Source: Streptomyces sp. M92 (lineage in GTDB: Bacteria > Actinomycetota > Actinomycetes > Streptomycetales > Streptomycetaceae). Taken from it: 64,000 bases of DNA. The translations under genes and the position numbers were made by a program. The DNA is taken from NCBI RefSeq assembly GCF_028473745.1, contig NZ_CP101137.1:5084001-5148000 (forward strand). Direction: 5' to 3'. Positions 52,094-60,787 of this stretch are shown here, piece by piece (the stretch's first letter is position 1; each line of letters opens with the position of its first letter). The notes under the pieces are model-generated. The model saw nothing but the letters and a program-made list of their open reading frames with translations, was not told the DNA's origin and searched no databases.

Positions 52094-52780
52094 ATGGCTT
52101 GTCATGATCACGTCATTCAGGGTCGCGCCGGGAGAGCCCGCCGGGCCGCGACCCTCGCCCTCGGCGCCCTGACCGCCGCGCTTCTCGCCCTGATCCCCTG
52201 GAGCGGCACCGCCGTCGCCCACGGTTCGGTCGTCGACCCCGCCTCCCGCAACTACGGCTGCTGGCTGCGCTGGGGCGGCGACTTCCAGAACCCCGCCATG
52301 GCCCAGGAAGACCCCATGTGCTGGCAGGCCTGGCAGGACAACCCCAACGCCATGTGGAACTGGAACGGCCTGTACCGCAACGGCTCCGGCGGCAACTTCG
52401 AGGCAGTCGTCCCCGACGGCCAGCTGTGCAGCGGCGGCCGCACCGAGGGCGGGCGCTACAACTCCCTGGACACCGTCGGCGCCTGGAAGACCACCGCGGT
52501 CGCGGACGACTTCACCGTCAAGCTGTACGACCAGGCCAGCCACGGCGCCGACTACTTCAAGGTCTACGTCTCCCGGCAGGGCTTCGACCCCACCACGCAG
52601 GCCCTCGGCTGGGACGACCTCCAGCTGCTCACCACCACGGGCCGCTACGCCCCCAGCCAGAACTACGAGATCCCGGTGAGCACCTCGGGCCTGAGCGGCC
52701 GGCACGTCGTCTACACGATCTGGCAGGCGTCGCACATGGACCAGACGTACTTCCTGTGCAGCGACGTCGACTTCGGCTGA
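52094..52780 (+). CDS. Secreted AA10 lytic polysaccharide monooxygenase
   Basis: A 228-aa preprotein. The signal is ~1-42 with a basic twin-Arg-like stretch (RARRAATLALG) ending in AVA; the mature protein starts HGSVVDPASRN with His43 as the copper-binding N-terminal amino group. The second His (about 214, in ASHMDQTYF) and the axial Phe (about 220) complete the histidine brace. Four Cys could form two disulfides. The mature domain is single (~186 residues) without a CBM. It would oxidatively cleave cellulose or chitin. RBS AGAAGGA upstream of ATG 52094. A CebR box points to cellulose. Confidence 0.93.
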   Translation: MACHDHVIQGRAGRARRAATLALGALTAALLALIPWSGTAVAHGSVVDPASRNYGCWLRWGGDFQNPAMAQEDPMCWQAWQDNPNAMWNWNGLYRNGSGGNFEAVVPDGQLCSGGRTEGGRYNSLDTVGAWKTTAVADDFTVKLYDQASHGADYFKVYVSRQGFDPTTQALGWDDLQLLTTTGRYAPSQNYEIPVSTSGLSGRHVVYTIWQASHMDQTYFLCSDVDFG

Positions 52781-52803
52781 TTCGCGCCATCCCGTCCCCC
52801 CAC

Positions 52804-52832
52804 CCCCGCCGGGCGCACCGCGCCCGGCGGGG
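52804..52832. terminator. LPMO terminator
   Basis: Twelve-base perfect arms (CCCCGCCGGGCG and complement) with a five-base loop, 23 bp after the stop. Confidence 0.85.
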
Positions 52833-52901
52833 ACACCGGTCGGTGTGACAGTCCCGCCGAAGTGCGCCGAGGCCGCCGCGGGCTGAGGTATACGTCCCCT
52901 C

Positions 52902-54602
52902 ATGGACCCGACGGACTACTACGACCTCGGCACCCACGGCCGCCCCGTGACGACCTCGTCGCCCGAGGCCCAGCGCTGGTTCGACCGCGGGCTGGTGTGG
53001 ACGTACGCCTTCCACCACGAGGAGGCGGTCTCCTGCTTCGAGGCCGCCGCCGCGGCCGACCCGGACTGTGCCATGGCCCACTGGGGCATCGCCTACGCCC
53101 TCGGCCCGAACTACAACAAGCCGTGGGAGGCCTTCGACGCGGAGGAGCTGACCCGGACCGTCGACCGCACCCACGTCGCCGTCGAACGCGCCCACGAGAG
53201 GGCGACCCTGGCCGCCACCCCGGTCGAACGCGCCCTGATCGGCGCCCTGCGCGCCCGCTACCCGCAGTCCCGGGCCGTCGAGGACTGCTCGGTGTGGAAC
53301 GCGCCGTACGCCGAGAGCATGCGGGCCGTCCACGCACTCGCCCCGGACGACCTCGACGTGGCCACCCTCTTCGCCGACGCGCTGATGAACCTGACGCCCT
53401 GGCAGCTGTGGGACCTGCGCACCGGGCGTCCGGCCGAGGGGGCCCGGACCCTGGAGGCGAAGGACGTCCTCGACCGGGCCCTGGCCACCGAGGGCGGGCG
53501 CGCGCACCCCGGCGTGCTGCACCTCTACATCCACCTGATGGAGATGTCCGCCACCCCGGAGGCGGCCCTCACCGTCGCCGACCGGCTGCGCGGACTGGTC
53601 CCCGACGCCGGACACCTCCACCACATGCCCTCCCACCTGGAGGTGCTGTGCGGCGACTACCGGCGTGTGGTGTCGGACAACGCCGCGGCGATCGCCGCCG
53701 ACGAGAAGTACCGCGCCCGGGCCGGCGCGATGAACTTCTACACCCTCTACCGTGCGCACAACCACCACTTCAGGATCTACGGCGCGATGTTCCTCGGCCA
53801 GTACGAGACCGCCCTGGACGCCGCAGCGCGGCTGGAGGCGTCCGTCCCCGAGGAACTGCTGCGCGTCGAGAGCCCGCCCATGGCCGACTGGCTGGAGGGC
53901 TTCCTCGCCATGCGGGTGCACGTCCTGATCCGCTTCGGCCGCTGGGCGGACATCCTCGGGCTGCCGCTGCCCACGGACCCGCGCCTGTACTGCGTGACGA
54001 CCGCGATGCTCCACTACGCCCGCGGGATCGCCCTCTCGGCGACCGGCAGGGTCGACGAGGCGGAGGCCGAACGGGCGCGCTTCCGCGAGGCCGTCGCCCG
54101 GGTGCCCGGGACGCGCACCCTGTTCAACAACACCTGCGCCGACATCCTCGCCATCGCCGCCGCCATGCTCGACGGCGAACTGGAGTACCGCAAGGGCGAC
54201 CACGCCGCCGCCTTCGCCGCCCTGGAGCGGTCGGTCGAACTGGACGACAACCTTCCCTACGACGAACCGTGGGGCTGGATGCAACCCACCCGGCACGCCT
54301 ACGGCGCCCTGCTCCTGGAACAGGGCCGCGTCGAGGAGGCCGAGGCGGTCTACCGGGCGGACCTCGGTCTGGACGACACCCTTCCGCGCGCCCTGCGGCA
54401 CCCCGGCAACGTCTGGTCCCTGCACGGACTCCACGAGTGCCTGGAGCGGCTGGGCAAGGAGGGGGAGGCGCGGATCGTGGCGCAGCAGCTCGGGCTCGCC
54501 GCGGCACTGGCGGACGTCCCGGTCGGCGCCTCCTGCTTCTGCCGCCTCGGCACGGCCCCGGACACCGACGGTACCGGCGCCTGCTGCGGCCCGGAGCGCT
54601 GA
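52902..54602 (+). CDS. TPR-repeat protein
   Basis: A 566-aa cytosolic protein built of degenerate tetratricopeptide repeats (for example YAFHHEEAVSCFEAAAAADP, AMFLGQYETALDAAARLEAS and LLLEQGRVEEAEAVYRADLG). Residues ~55-70 (AMAHWGIAYALGPNYNKPW) and HLHHMPSHLEVLCGDYRR (~242) are characteristic of a bacterial TPR family without known function. A C-terminal Cys pair (SCFC, then ACCGPER) could bind metal. The start is ATG 52902 with a distant GAGG. Confidence 0.82.
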   Translation: MDPTDYYDLGTHGRPVTTSSPEAQRWFDRGLVWTYAFHHEEAVSCFEAAAAADPDCAMAHWGIAYALGPNYNKPWEAFDAEELTRTVDRTHVAVERAHERATLAATPVERALIGALRARYPQSRAVEDCSVWNAPYAESMRAVHALAPDDLDVATLFADALMNLTPWQLWDLRTGRPAEGARTLEAKDVLDRALATEGGRAHPGVLHLYIHLMEMSATPEAALTVADRLRGLVPDAGHLHHMPSHLEVLCGDYRRVVSDNAAAIAADEKYRARAGAMNFYTLYRAHNHHFRIYGAMFLGQYETALDAAARLEASVPEELLRVESPPMADWLEGFLAMRVHVLIRFGRWADILGLPLPTDPRLYCVTTAMLHYARGIALSATGRVDEAEAERARFREAVARVPGTRTLFNNTCADILAIAAAMLDGELEYRKGDHAAAFAALERSVELDDNLPYDEPWGWMQPTRHAYGALLLEQGRVEEAEAVYRADLGLDDTLPRALRHPGNVWSLHGLHECLERLGKEGEARIVAQQLGLAAALADVPVGASCFCRLGTAPDTDGTGACCGPER

Positions 54603-54785
54603 CCGCCCTCCTGAGAGATCAGGCCGGTCGCTGTCCGCGTCCCCGAGTCGTTCGCCTCCCGCGCCGCTGCCGCGCCCGGCAGGGCTGTGCGGAAGTGGTG
54701 GCGGGGCCACCGGAGCCGGTGAGCGCGCCGGCCGGTCTATACGATGTCGCCTCGGACAAGGGACTGCGGCGGAAGGAGGCGGACC

Positions 54786-55172
54786 GTGACGGATCACCGG
54801 CGTCCGCGGCGGCGAGGCCAGGGCGAGCTGGAGGCACTGGTGCTGTCGGCGCTGCGCGAGGCGGACGGCCCGGCGACGGCCGGCTGGGTGCAGGAGCACC
54901 TGGGCGGCGACCTCGCGTACACCACGGTGATCACGATTCTCACCCGCCTGCTGGAGAAGGGCGCGGTCGACCGTGAGCGCGTCGGCCGGTCCTTCGCCTG
55001 GACGGCCGCCTCGGACCAGGCGGGCCTGGCCGCCCGCAAGATGCGCAAGGTCCTGGACTCCGAGAGCGACCGTTCGGCGGTGCTGGCCAGCTTCGTGACC
55101 GGACTCGACGCGGACGACGAGCGGCTGCTGCGCACGCTGCTGGGACACACACCCGACGCGGGGGACGGCTGA
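54786..55172 (+). CDS. BlaI/MecI/CopY-family repressor
   Basis: A 128-aa winged-helix repressor: helix 1 GELEALVLSALREADGPATA (~13-32), recognition region AYTTVITILTRLLEKGAVDR (~44-63), then the dimerisation helices. In staphylococci such repressors are cut on a signal from an M56 protease. Start GTG 54786 with GGAAGGAGG. The M56 peptidase gene begins six bases after its stop, a classical BlaI-BlaR arrangement without a beta-lactamase gene. Confidence 0.9.
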   Translation: MTDHRRPRRRGQGELEALVLSALREADGPATAGWVQEHLGGDLAYTTVITILTRLLEKGAVDRERVGRSFAWTAASDQAGLAARKMRKVLDSESDRSAVLASFVTGLDADDERLLRTLLGHTPDAGDG

Positions 55173-55178
55173 CACCGC

Positions 55179-56111
55179 ATGGGGGTCTTCGTCTTCCTGC
55201 CGCTGGTCCTGCCGCTGACCGCGTGGCCGATCGCCCGGCTGGCCGAACAGCATCTGCATCCGCGGACCGCCACCAGACTGCTCACCGCGGTGGCCGCGGT
55301 GATGGCCCTGTGCAGCACGGTGTGCCTGGCCCTGGTGATGGTGGTCGGTACCGCCCAGCTGCCGGGCAACCCCCTGCCCGACGGCTGGTCCGATCCCGAG
55401 GTGCGGGCGGCGGTGCCGTACGACGAGGTCGTGGGCAAGGCGGCGATCCCCGCGCTGTGCGCCGTGGTGGCGGCCTCGGCGCGGGCCCTGTGGCGGCACG
55501 GCAGGGTGCGCCGCCGCGCCCACCGGGCCCTGGCCGGGCTGCCCGGCACCGGGGTGGCCGTGCTGCCGGACGACGTGCCCTACGCGTACGCGCTGCCCGG
55601 CGGACGCCGGGACCGGGTGGTGGTGAGCACGGCTCTGCTCGACCGCCTCGAACCGGCCGAGCGCCGCGCGCTGTTCGCCCACGAGCGGGCCCACCTGGCC
55701 GCCCGCCACCACCGCTTCCTGCTCGCCGTCCGGCTCGCCGCGCTGGCCAACCCCTTCCTGCGGCCCCTGCGGACCGCCGTGGCCTACACGGCGGAGCGGT
55801 GGGCCGACGAGGCGGCCGCGCGGGTGGTCGGTGACCGCCGCGCGGTGGCGACGGCGATCGGCAAGGCGGCCCTCGTCTCCCGGGGCACCCCCGTCGCCAC
55901 CCTCGCCGGGCTCGCGGCGCCCGGCCCGGTGCCGCGCCGGGTGGCGGCGCTGCTGGGGCCGGCTCCCGCGGTCCGCACCTGGCCCTCGCTGTTCACCTCG
56001 GTGGGCCTGGCGGCGTGGGCCGCGGCCGCCGGAACCGCCGTGTCGGCGATGTCGTCGGCGAACGCCGCCGTCACGATGTTCTTGATCCTGCGCGCTGCCA
56101 CGCCTCTCTGA
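55179..56111 (+). CDS. M56 (BlaR1/MecR1-like) membrane metallopeptidase
   Basis: A 310-aa membrane protein with four or five helices (LPLVLPLTAWPIARLA, then LLTAVAAVMALCSTVCLAL, and TSVGLAAWAAAAGTAVSAM). The zinc motif HERAHL (~168-173) is the HExxH site, followed by TAERWADEAA. There is no penicillin-sensor domain, so it is the short actinobacterial form. Start ATG 55179, six bases past the repressor stop. It probably inactivates the BlaI-type repressor after an unknown signal. Confidence 0.88.
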   Translation: MGVFVFLPLVLPLTAWPIARLAEQHLHPRTATRLLTAVAAVMALCSTVCLALVMVVGTAQLPGNPLPDGWSDPEVRAAVPYDEVVGKAAIPALCAVVAASARALWRHGRVRRRAHRALAGLPGTGVAVLPDDVPYAYALPGGRRDRVVVSTALLDRLEPAERRALFAHERAHLAARHHRFLLAVRLAALANPFLRPLRTAVAYTAERWADEAAARVVGDRRAVATAIGKAALVSRGTPVATLAGLAAPGPVPRRVAALLGPAPAVRTWPSLFTSVGLAAWAAAAGTAVSAMSSANAAVTMFLILRAATPL

Positions 56112-56521
56112 GCGACCTTCTTTTCCCGGAGAAGGCGCAGGTCACAGGCTCAGCCGCGACACACTTTCACTCGATCGGGTGAGCGGCCAATCCGGCGCCG
56201 GGCCGGCTCCGGATTCCCCGTGTGAGGGAAGAACCGAGGACACACCGACAGCGCACCGACCGACCGTCCTCCCCGCCGTCCGTACGCGCGGGGCGGCTCG
56301 GCCCCCACCTGCCCGCGCCGGAACCCCCGTCGAGCGGGCTCGGCCCCGCGGCGAGCGCGGAACCTCCGAGTGCGCTCGCCGCGAAGAGGGACGCCGACGG
56401 GGACCGGCGCGGGTCCACCGACTGACGACGGGCGGGGCCGCGCACCCCGCCGACCGACCACCACTTCACCGTACTCCGCACCAACGCGGCCTCTGTGCTG
56501 CCCTTTTTTCCGGGAGAATCC
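56112..56521. other. 410-bp intergenic region with a strong hairpin
   Basis: Lies between the M56 gene and the fasciclin gene. A 12-bp perfect inverted repeat (56347-56358 and 56372-56383) forms a likely terminator 236 bp downstream of the M56 stop. The right part (56460-56515) should hold the fasciclin promoter; a purine RBS (GGGAGA) precedes ATG 56522. No credible gene. Confidence 0.6.
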
Positions 56522-57193
56522 ATGAACGCCCGTATTCGCCGCTCCGCCGTCGCCGTCGCCGCGGCCGCCGTGCTGCCCCTGGCCCTGGTCGCCTGCTCCG
56601 ACGACGGCGACAGCGGCTCGTCGGGCTCCGCCCAGGCGGCCTCCTCCGCCCCCGCCGCCACCGACGACCGGTCTGCGGGCGACGACCAGTCCGCCGGCGG
56701 CGACACGGCCGGTACCGACGAGCCGTTCGGCCCGGCCTGTTCCTCCGTGCCGAAGGAGGGCGCCGGTTCCTTCGACGGCATGGCCGAGGACCCGGTGGCC
56801 ACCGCCGCCTCCAACAACCCGGCCCTGTCCACCCTGGTGACGGCGGTGAAGAAGGCCGGCCTCGTCGACACGCTCAACAACGCCGAGAACATCACGGTGT
56901 TCGCCCCGACCAACGACGCCTTCGCCAAGATCCCGGAGGCCGACCTGGACAAGGTGCTGGCCGACAAGGAGATGCTCACCAACATCCTGACCTACCACGT
57001 CGTGGGTCAGCAGCTCGCGCCCCAGGACCTGGAGAACGGCTCCTTCGAGACGCTGCAGAAGTCGAAGCTGACCACCTCCGGCTCCGACGAGGCCTACACG
57101 GTCAACGACTCCGCGAAGGTCGTCTGCGGCAACGTGAAGACCGCCAACGCCAACGTGTACATCATCGACACCGTCCTCATGCCCAAGAGCTGA
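56522..57193 (+). CDS. Fasciclin-domain lipoprotein (MPT70/MPT83 type)
   Basis: A 223-aa exported lipoprotein. Signal and lipobox: RRSAVAVAAAAVLPLALVAC (Cys25 acylated). A Ser/Ala/Asp-rich spacer follows, then one fasciclin domain (~95-222): NPALSTLVTAVKKAGLVDTL, NITVFAPTNDAFAKIP and LTYHVVGQQLAP, ending YIIDTVLMPKS. Fasciclin modules mediate adhesion. In mycobacteria the homologues MPT70/MPT83 are controlled by SigK-RskA; that pair lies ~3 kb to the right here. Start ATG 56522. Confidence 0.92.
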   Translation: MNARIRRSAVAVAAAAVLPLALVACSDDGDSGSSGSAQAASSAPAATDDRSAGDDQSAGGDTAGTDEPFGPACSSVPKEGAGSFDGMAEDPVATAASNNPALSTLVTAVKKAGLVDTLNNAENITVFAPTNDAFAKIPEADLDKVLADKEMLTNILTYHVVGQQLAPQDLENGSFETLQKSKLTTSGSDEAYTVNDSAKVVCGNVKTANANVYIIDTVLMPKS

Positions 57194-57205
57194 CGTGCGG
57201 GCGGA

Positions 57206-57247
57206 CGGCGCCGGGTGCGGTCGGGCAGACGGCCGCACCCGGCGCCG
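57206..57247. terminator. Bidirectional terminator after the fasciclin gene
   Basis: Fifteen-base perfect arms (57206-57220, 57233-57247) with a 12-base loop, between the convergent fasciclin and flavodoxin genes. Confidence 0.85.
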
Positions 57248-57266
57248 CCCCGTGCCTGCCTCCGGT

Positions 57267-57719
57267 TCAGTCCATCAGTCCGGCGGCGAGCGCGGCCCCC
57301 AGCTCCCAGCAGGCCTCGAGATCGGCCTTGCCGGGCTCACCGGCCACGGTCACCGCCGGCGCCGCCCGCTGCCAGCCGAGGCCCGTGGTGACCGCCTCGA
57401 TGCCGCGCACCGCGCCGGTGGTGTCGCTGCCGCCGTGCACGTAGTAGCCGAACGGGCGGCCCCGCGTCTCGTCGAGGCAGGGGTAGTAGACCTGGTCGAA
57501 GAAGTGCTTCAGCGCCCCCGACATGTACCCCAGGTTGGCCGGCGTGCCCAGCACGTATCCGTCGGCCTCCAGCACGTCGGCCGCGGTCGCCGCCAGCGCC
57601 GCGCGCCGGACCACCCGTACGCCCTCGATCTCCGGATCGGTCGCCCCGGACACGACGGATTCCAGCATCGCCTGACAGTTCGGCGACGGTGTGTGGTGCA
57701 CGATCAGCAAAGTGGTCAC
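57267..57719 (-). CDS. Flavodoxin-fold NAD(P)H oxidoreductase
   Basis: A 150-aa WrbA/FMN-dependent-like protein: TTLLIVHHTPSPNCQAMLES (~2-21) binds the FMN phosphate, GYVLGTPANLGYMSGALKHF (~56-75) shapes the isoalloxazine site. Start GTG 57719. The hydrolase upstream on the same strand is 82 bp away. Function: probably a small-molecule reductase. Confidence 0.85.
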   Translation of the reverse strand: MTTLLIVHHTPSPNCQAMLESVVSGATDPEIEGVRVVRRAALAATAADVLEADGYVLGTPANLGYMSGALKHFFDQVYYPCLDETRGRPFGYYVHGGSDTTGAVRGIEAVTTGLGWQRAAPAVTVAGEPGKADLEACWELGAALAAGLMD

Positions 57720-57800
57720 ACCCGAAGCCTGCCGTCCGACGCCCCGCGGGGGCAAGGAACGCCACCCCGGTCCGGCTGCCCACCCACCGGCACGGCGCCG

Positions 57801-58499
57801 TCACAGGACCACGGGATCGACGGTCGTGGTGGCCCGGGTGAAGAGCCGGGAGGGGGCCGTGGCGGGGGCGAGGAGGTGGGCCACCGCCGAGGCCGCCGTG
57901 CGGTGCCAGCGGTCGTGGTGGCGGAGCATGGCGTGGTCGCCGCCCGCCACCAGCAGCATGCCGGCCCGGGCGCCGGCGGCGCGGGCGCGGGAGACGTACG
58001 CGGCGGACTCCCCGGGGTCGGTGATCCGGTCGCGGCTGCCGTGCAGGACGAGGACGTGCCGGTCCCGCAACTGCGCGACGGGCTCGCCGGGCGGGCACCA
58101 GGGAGCGAGGGCCACCACACCGCGCACCTGAGGGGCGTCTGCGGCCCGCAGCGCGGCCCGGCCGCCCATGGAGTGCCCCAGCAGCACCACCGGCACGTCA
58201 CCCACCAGTTCACGCAGCTCGGCGAGCGCCCGCACGGTGTCCTTCAGGGGCTCCGCGCCCGCGCCGTTCCAGCCGCGCCGGCGGTAGCGCACCTGACCCA
58301 GCAGCACGTCGTCCCGGTCGGTCCGTGACCTCAGGGTGCGCAGGAAAGGGTGCATCCGCAGCGCCGCCAGGTGCCAGGGCCGTGCGGTCCGGCGGCTCTC
58401 CGCCCGGCCGCCGTGCAGCACTAGCACGGCCGCGCGCGCCCGCGCCGGCCGACGGCGTACCACCAGAGCCCTCGTCGACGCCTCGTCCCGCGTGCCCAT
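57801..58499 (-). CDS. Alpha/beta hydrolase
   Basis: A 232-aa esterase-like protein: oxyanion-hole HGGRAESRR (~31), the nucleophile elbow VVLLGHSMGGRAAL (~106-119) with Ser in GHSMGG, Asp in HGSRDRITDP (~162) and His in AGGDHAMLRHH (~190-200). All three catalytic residues are present. Start ATG 58499 with GAGGGGAG. Substrate unknown. Confidence 0.9.
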   Translation of the reverse strand: MGTRDEASTRALVVRRRPARARAAVLVLHGGRAESRRTARPWHLAALRMHPFLRTLRSRTDRDDVLLGQVRYRRRGWNGAGAEPLKDTVRALAELRELVGDVPVVLLGHSMGGRAALRAADAPQVRGVVALAPWCPPGEPVAQLRDRHVLVLHGSRDRITDPGESAAYVSRARAAGARAGMLLVAGGDHAMLRHHDRWHRTAASAVAHLLAPATAPSRLFTRATTTVDPVVL

Positions 58500-58718
58500 C
58501 CGCTCCCCTCGTCGTCCACCGCGGTCACCACCGCTCACCGCGACCATCCTTGACCCGTTGCCGCACGCCCGCCGGACGGCCCGGGCCCGGTCGTCGAAAC
58601 CTCCGCCAATCCGCCCGGCCCGTGGCGGTACCGCGCCCGGGAACGGAACGGACGGCCCGGGAACGGAGCGGACGGTGGGGACGCCTCGCCGTCCCCGCCG
58701 TTCGTTCCCGCCTGTCCG

Positions 58719-59189
58719 TCACAGTCGGCGGGAGAACACCACCCGGTCCTGCCCCGGACCGTCGTAGTCGGCCACCGGCTCGGAGCACTCGAAACCCAGG
58801 GCCGTGTGGAAGGCGATGGAGCGCGTGTTGTGCGGCGACGTGACCGCCTTGACGACCGTGCGGCCGGCCTGGCGCGCCCCGGCGAAGAACCGCTCGTACA
58901 GCGACCGGGCGAGTCCGGTCCGGCGCATCCCCGGGGCGACTCCGGTGAAGTGGATGTACGCCTCACCCGGCCGGGACGGGGAGAGGAAGCCGACGACGAA
59001 GCCCGCGAGCTGCCCGTCCTCACCCTCGGCGACCAGGCTGGTCCGGTGGAAGTGGTCCAGGTGGAGCCGGTTGAGCAGGCCGGACACCGGGCGTCCCCAC
59101 CAGGTGTCGACCACCGCGACGATCGTGTCGAAATCCTCCGGACGTGCGCTGCGGGTCGTGACGGTGTCCGGCGTGGGTGAGAGAGTCAT
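58719..59189 (-). CDS. GNAT-family N-acetyltransferase
   Basis: A 156-aa GNAT. The acetyl-CoA motif GMRRTGLARSLYERF (~89-103) is a good V-R/QxxGxG/A match, followed by HNTRSIAFHTALGF (~121). A long N-terminal strand set begins VTTRSARPEDFDTIV. Start ATG 59189. Substrate unknown. It is separated from the hydrolase by 219 bp with nothing recognisable. Confidence 0.88.
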   Translation of the reverse strand: MTLSPTPDTVTTRSARPEDFDTIVAVVDTWWGRPVSGLLNRLHLDHFHRTSLVAEGEDGQLAGFVVGFLSPSRPGEAYIHFTGVAPGMRRTGLARSLYERFFAGARQAGRTVVKAVTSPHNTRSIAFHTALGFECSEPVADYDGPGQDRVVFSRRL

Positions 59190-59263
59190 GGCCGAAGCCT
59201 TGCATCCGCGCCCGCCCGGCGGGCACCGAGGGGGCGGGCGCGGCTGACGCGGGGCCACCGGGC

Positions 59264-60016
59264 TCAGGCCGGCATGTTCAGCAGCGCGATCGGCGCGGAG
59301 GTCGGCCGCGCGGAGCCGCCCGCCGGCTCCACCGTGATCCCGACACCCGCCGCGCCGTCAACGGCGCCCTCCATCAGCACCGCCTGACTGGTGCGGCCGG
59401 GTTCCATCAGGCCCCCCGGGCGCATCGTGCCGTGGTCGTCGAACCAGAGCTGGTACACCTTGCCCTGCGGCGGCTCGGCCATGCCCGAGGCCAGGAACAC
59501 GGCCCGGTCCTCGCGCTCGGACACGATCAGCGTCCCGGTCGCCCCGCCCGCCAGGCGCGTCGTGCGGGACTCGGCGTCGGGTGCGGCCAGCACGCCGACC
59601 AGGGTGCCGGCCCGCTGCTCCGCCCGTGCCGCCCGCTCCCCGGCGTCCTCGGCCCGCTGGTACTGCCAGACGGTGGTGCCGCCGAGCCCGGCCGCCGCCG
59701 CCACGCACGCGGCCAGCGCCCACCGGGCCAGACCCCGCCCCCGGGGCACGACGCGCCGCGCCCGCTCCACCGTCCCGCCGTTCGGCGGCACCTGGCGCAC
59801 GGTGGTGATTCGCCGCAGCACCCGGTCCTTGAGGACGGGGCCGGGGGTGACGGTGGTGGCCAGGCCCAGCCGGGCCGCCGCCGCGGCCAGCTCCAGACTC
59901 TCCTGCTCGCAGGGGCCGCAGTGCGCCAGGTGCCGTTCGAACGCGGTCCGTTCGCCGTCGGGCAGCGCGTGCAGGGCGTAGGCGCCCGTCAGGCTGTGCA
60001 GGTCCTCGGTGCGCAT
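59264..60016 (-). CDS. rskA: RskA-type anti-sigma factor
   Basis: A 250-aa membrane anti-sigma factor. N-terminal zinc-binding fold: HALPDGERTAFERHLAHCGP (~17-36), the HxxxCxxC form of ZAS domains; a TM helix (RWALAACVAAAAGLGGTTVW, ~98-117); and an extracytoplasmic C-terminal RskA domain (VYQLWFDDHGTMRPGGLM, then VGITVEPAGGSARPT). It would hold its sigma factor at the membrane until cleaved. The start is ATG 60016, overlapping the sigma stop as TGATG (GTG 60019 also possible), so sigma and anti-sigma are made in balance. Confidence 0.92.
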   Translation of the reverse strand: MRTEDLHSLTGAYALHALPDGERTAFERHLAHCGPCEQESLELAAAAARLGLATTVTPGPVLKDRVLRRITTVRQVPPNGGTVERARRVVPRGRGLARWALAACVAAAAGLGGTTVWQYQRAEDAGERAARAEQRAGTLVGVLAAPDAESRTTRLAGGATGTLIVSEREDRAVFLASGMAEPPQGKVYQLWFDDHGTMRPGGLMEPGRTSQAVLMEGAVDGAAGVGITVEPAGGSARPTSAPIALLNMPA

Positions 60017-60600
60017 CACGCGCTCACCCCCAGACAGTCACGGATCCGGATGAGCCCGTCGCGCAGCCGTGTCTTCACCGTGCCGAGCGGCAGCGCGAGC
60101 GCCTCGGCGACCTGCCGGTAGGTCAGGCCGCGGTAGTAGGCGAGGGTGACGGACTGGCGCTGGATCTCGGTGAGGGTGCGCAGACACCGCCGTACCTGCT
60201 CCCGCTCCAGCCGCGTCTCCACCTGCTCGGTCACCTCGTCGTACTCCGGCGTACGGTCGAGCAGGGCCGCCCTGTGGTCGCGGGCGGCGGCGGCCTCCGC
60301 CGACCGCACCCGGTCCACGGCCCGCCGGTGGGCGAGGGTCAGGATCCAGTTGATCACCGTGCCGCGCTCGGGCCGGTAGCGGGGCGCCGTGCGCCACACC
60401 TCCACCAGCACCTCCTGCGCGACCTCCTCCGACTGCGCCTGGTCGCGCAGCACCGCCCGGACGACCCCGAGCACCGGCCCCGCCACCGCGTCGTAGACCG
60501 CGGCGAAGGAGTCCTGATCGCCCAGGGCCACCTCACGGATGAGCTGTTGCAGATCAGGCCGGGCCGATGGATTTCTGCCGATGTGTACGGCTTCCTTCAC
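60016..60600 (-). CDS. sigK: SigK-type ECF sigma factor
   Basis: A 194-aa group 4 sigma factor. Region 2 (~27-95: FAAVYDAVAGPVLGVVRAVL, then SEEVAQEVLVEVWRTAPRYR and INWILTLAHRRAVDRVRS) and region 4 (~135-185: QRQSVTLAYYRGLTYRQVAE, then LALPLGTVKTRLRDGLIRIR) are intact. Start GTG 60600 with GGAGA. The mycobacterial SigK controls fasciclin genes; a matching lipoprotein is at 56522. Target promoters could not be assigned by eye. Confidence 0.92.
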   Translation of the reverse strand: MKEAVHIGRNPSARPDLQQLIREVALGDQDSFAAVYDAVAGPVLGVVRAVLRDQAQSEEVAQEVLVEVWRTAPRYRPERGTVINWILTLAHRRAVDRVRSAEAAAARDHRAALLDRTPEYDEVTEQVETRLEREQVRRCLRTLTEIQRQSVTLAYYRGLTYRQVAEALALPLGTVKTRLRDGLIRIRDCLGVSA

Positions 60601-60787
60601 GAGGGTGTCTCCAAAAAGAATGCGACGGGCGGGGGTGTCCCCGGGTAATCCGGGGCCGCACGGCCCGCGGATTGGTCGCGAGCCTCCCACGGTGCCCGGC
60701 GGGGCGGTGCCGGCGCGGCACCAGCCGTTTGCACTCCGGGCCGCGGGCAACCCGGGTGCGGATGCCGACCGCCGCACTGGAGGTGCC

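Noticed and set aside
56220..56425. A 66-codon frame in the M56-fasciclin gap
   Set aside because: Poor start context, low complexity, and it is interrupted by a strong hairpin; no support for a gene.
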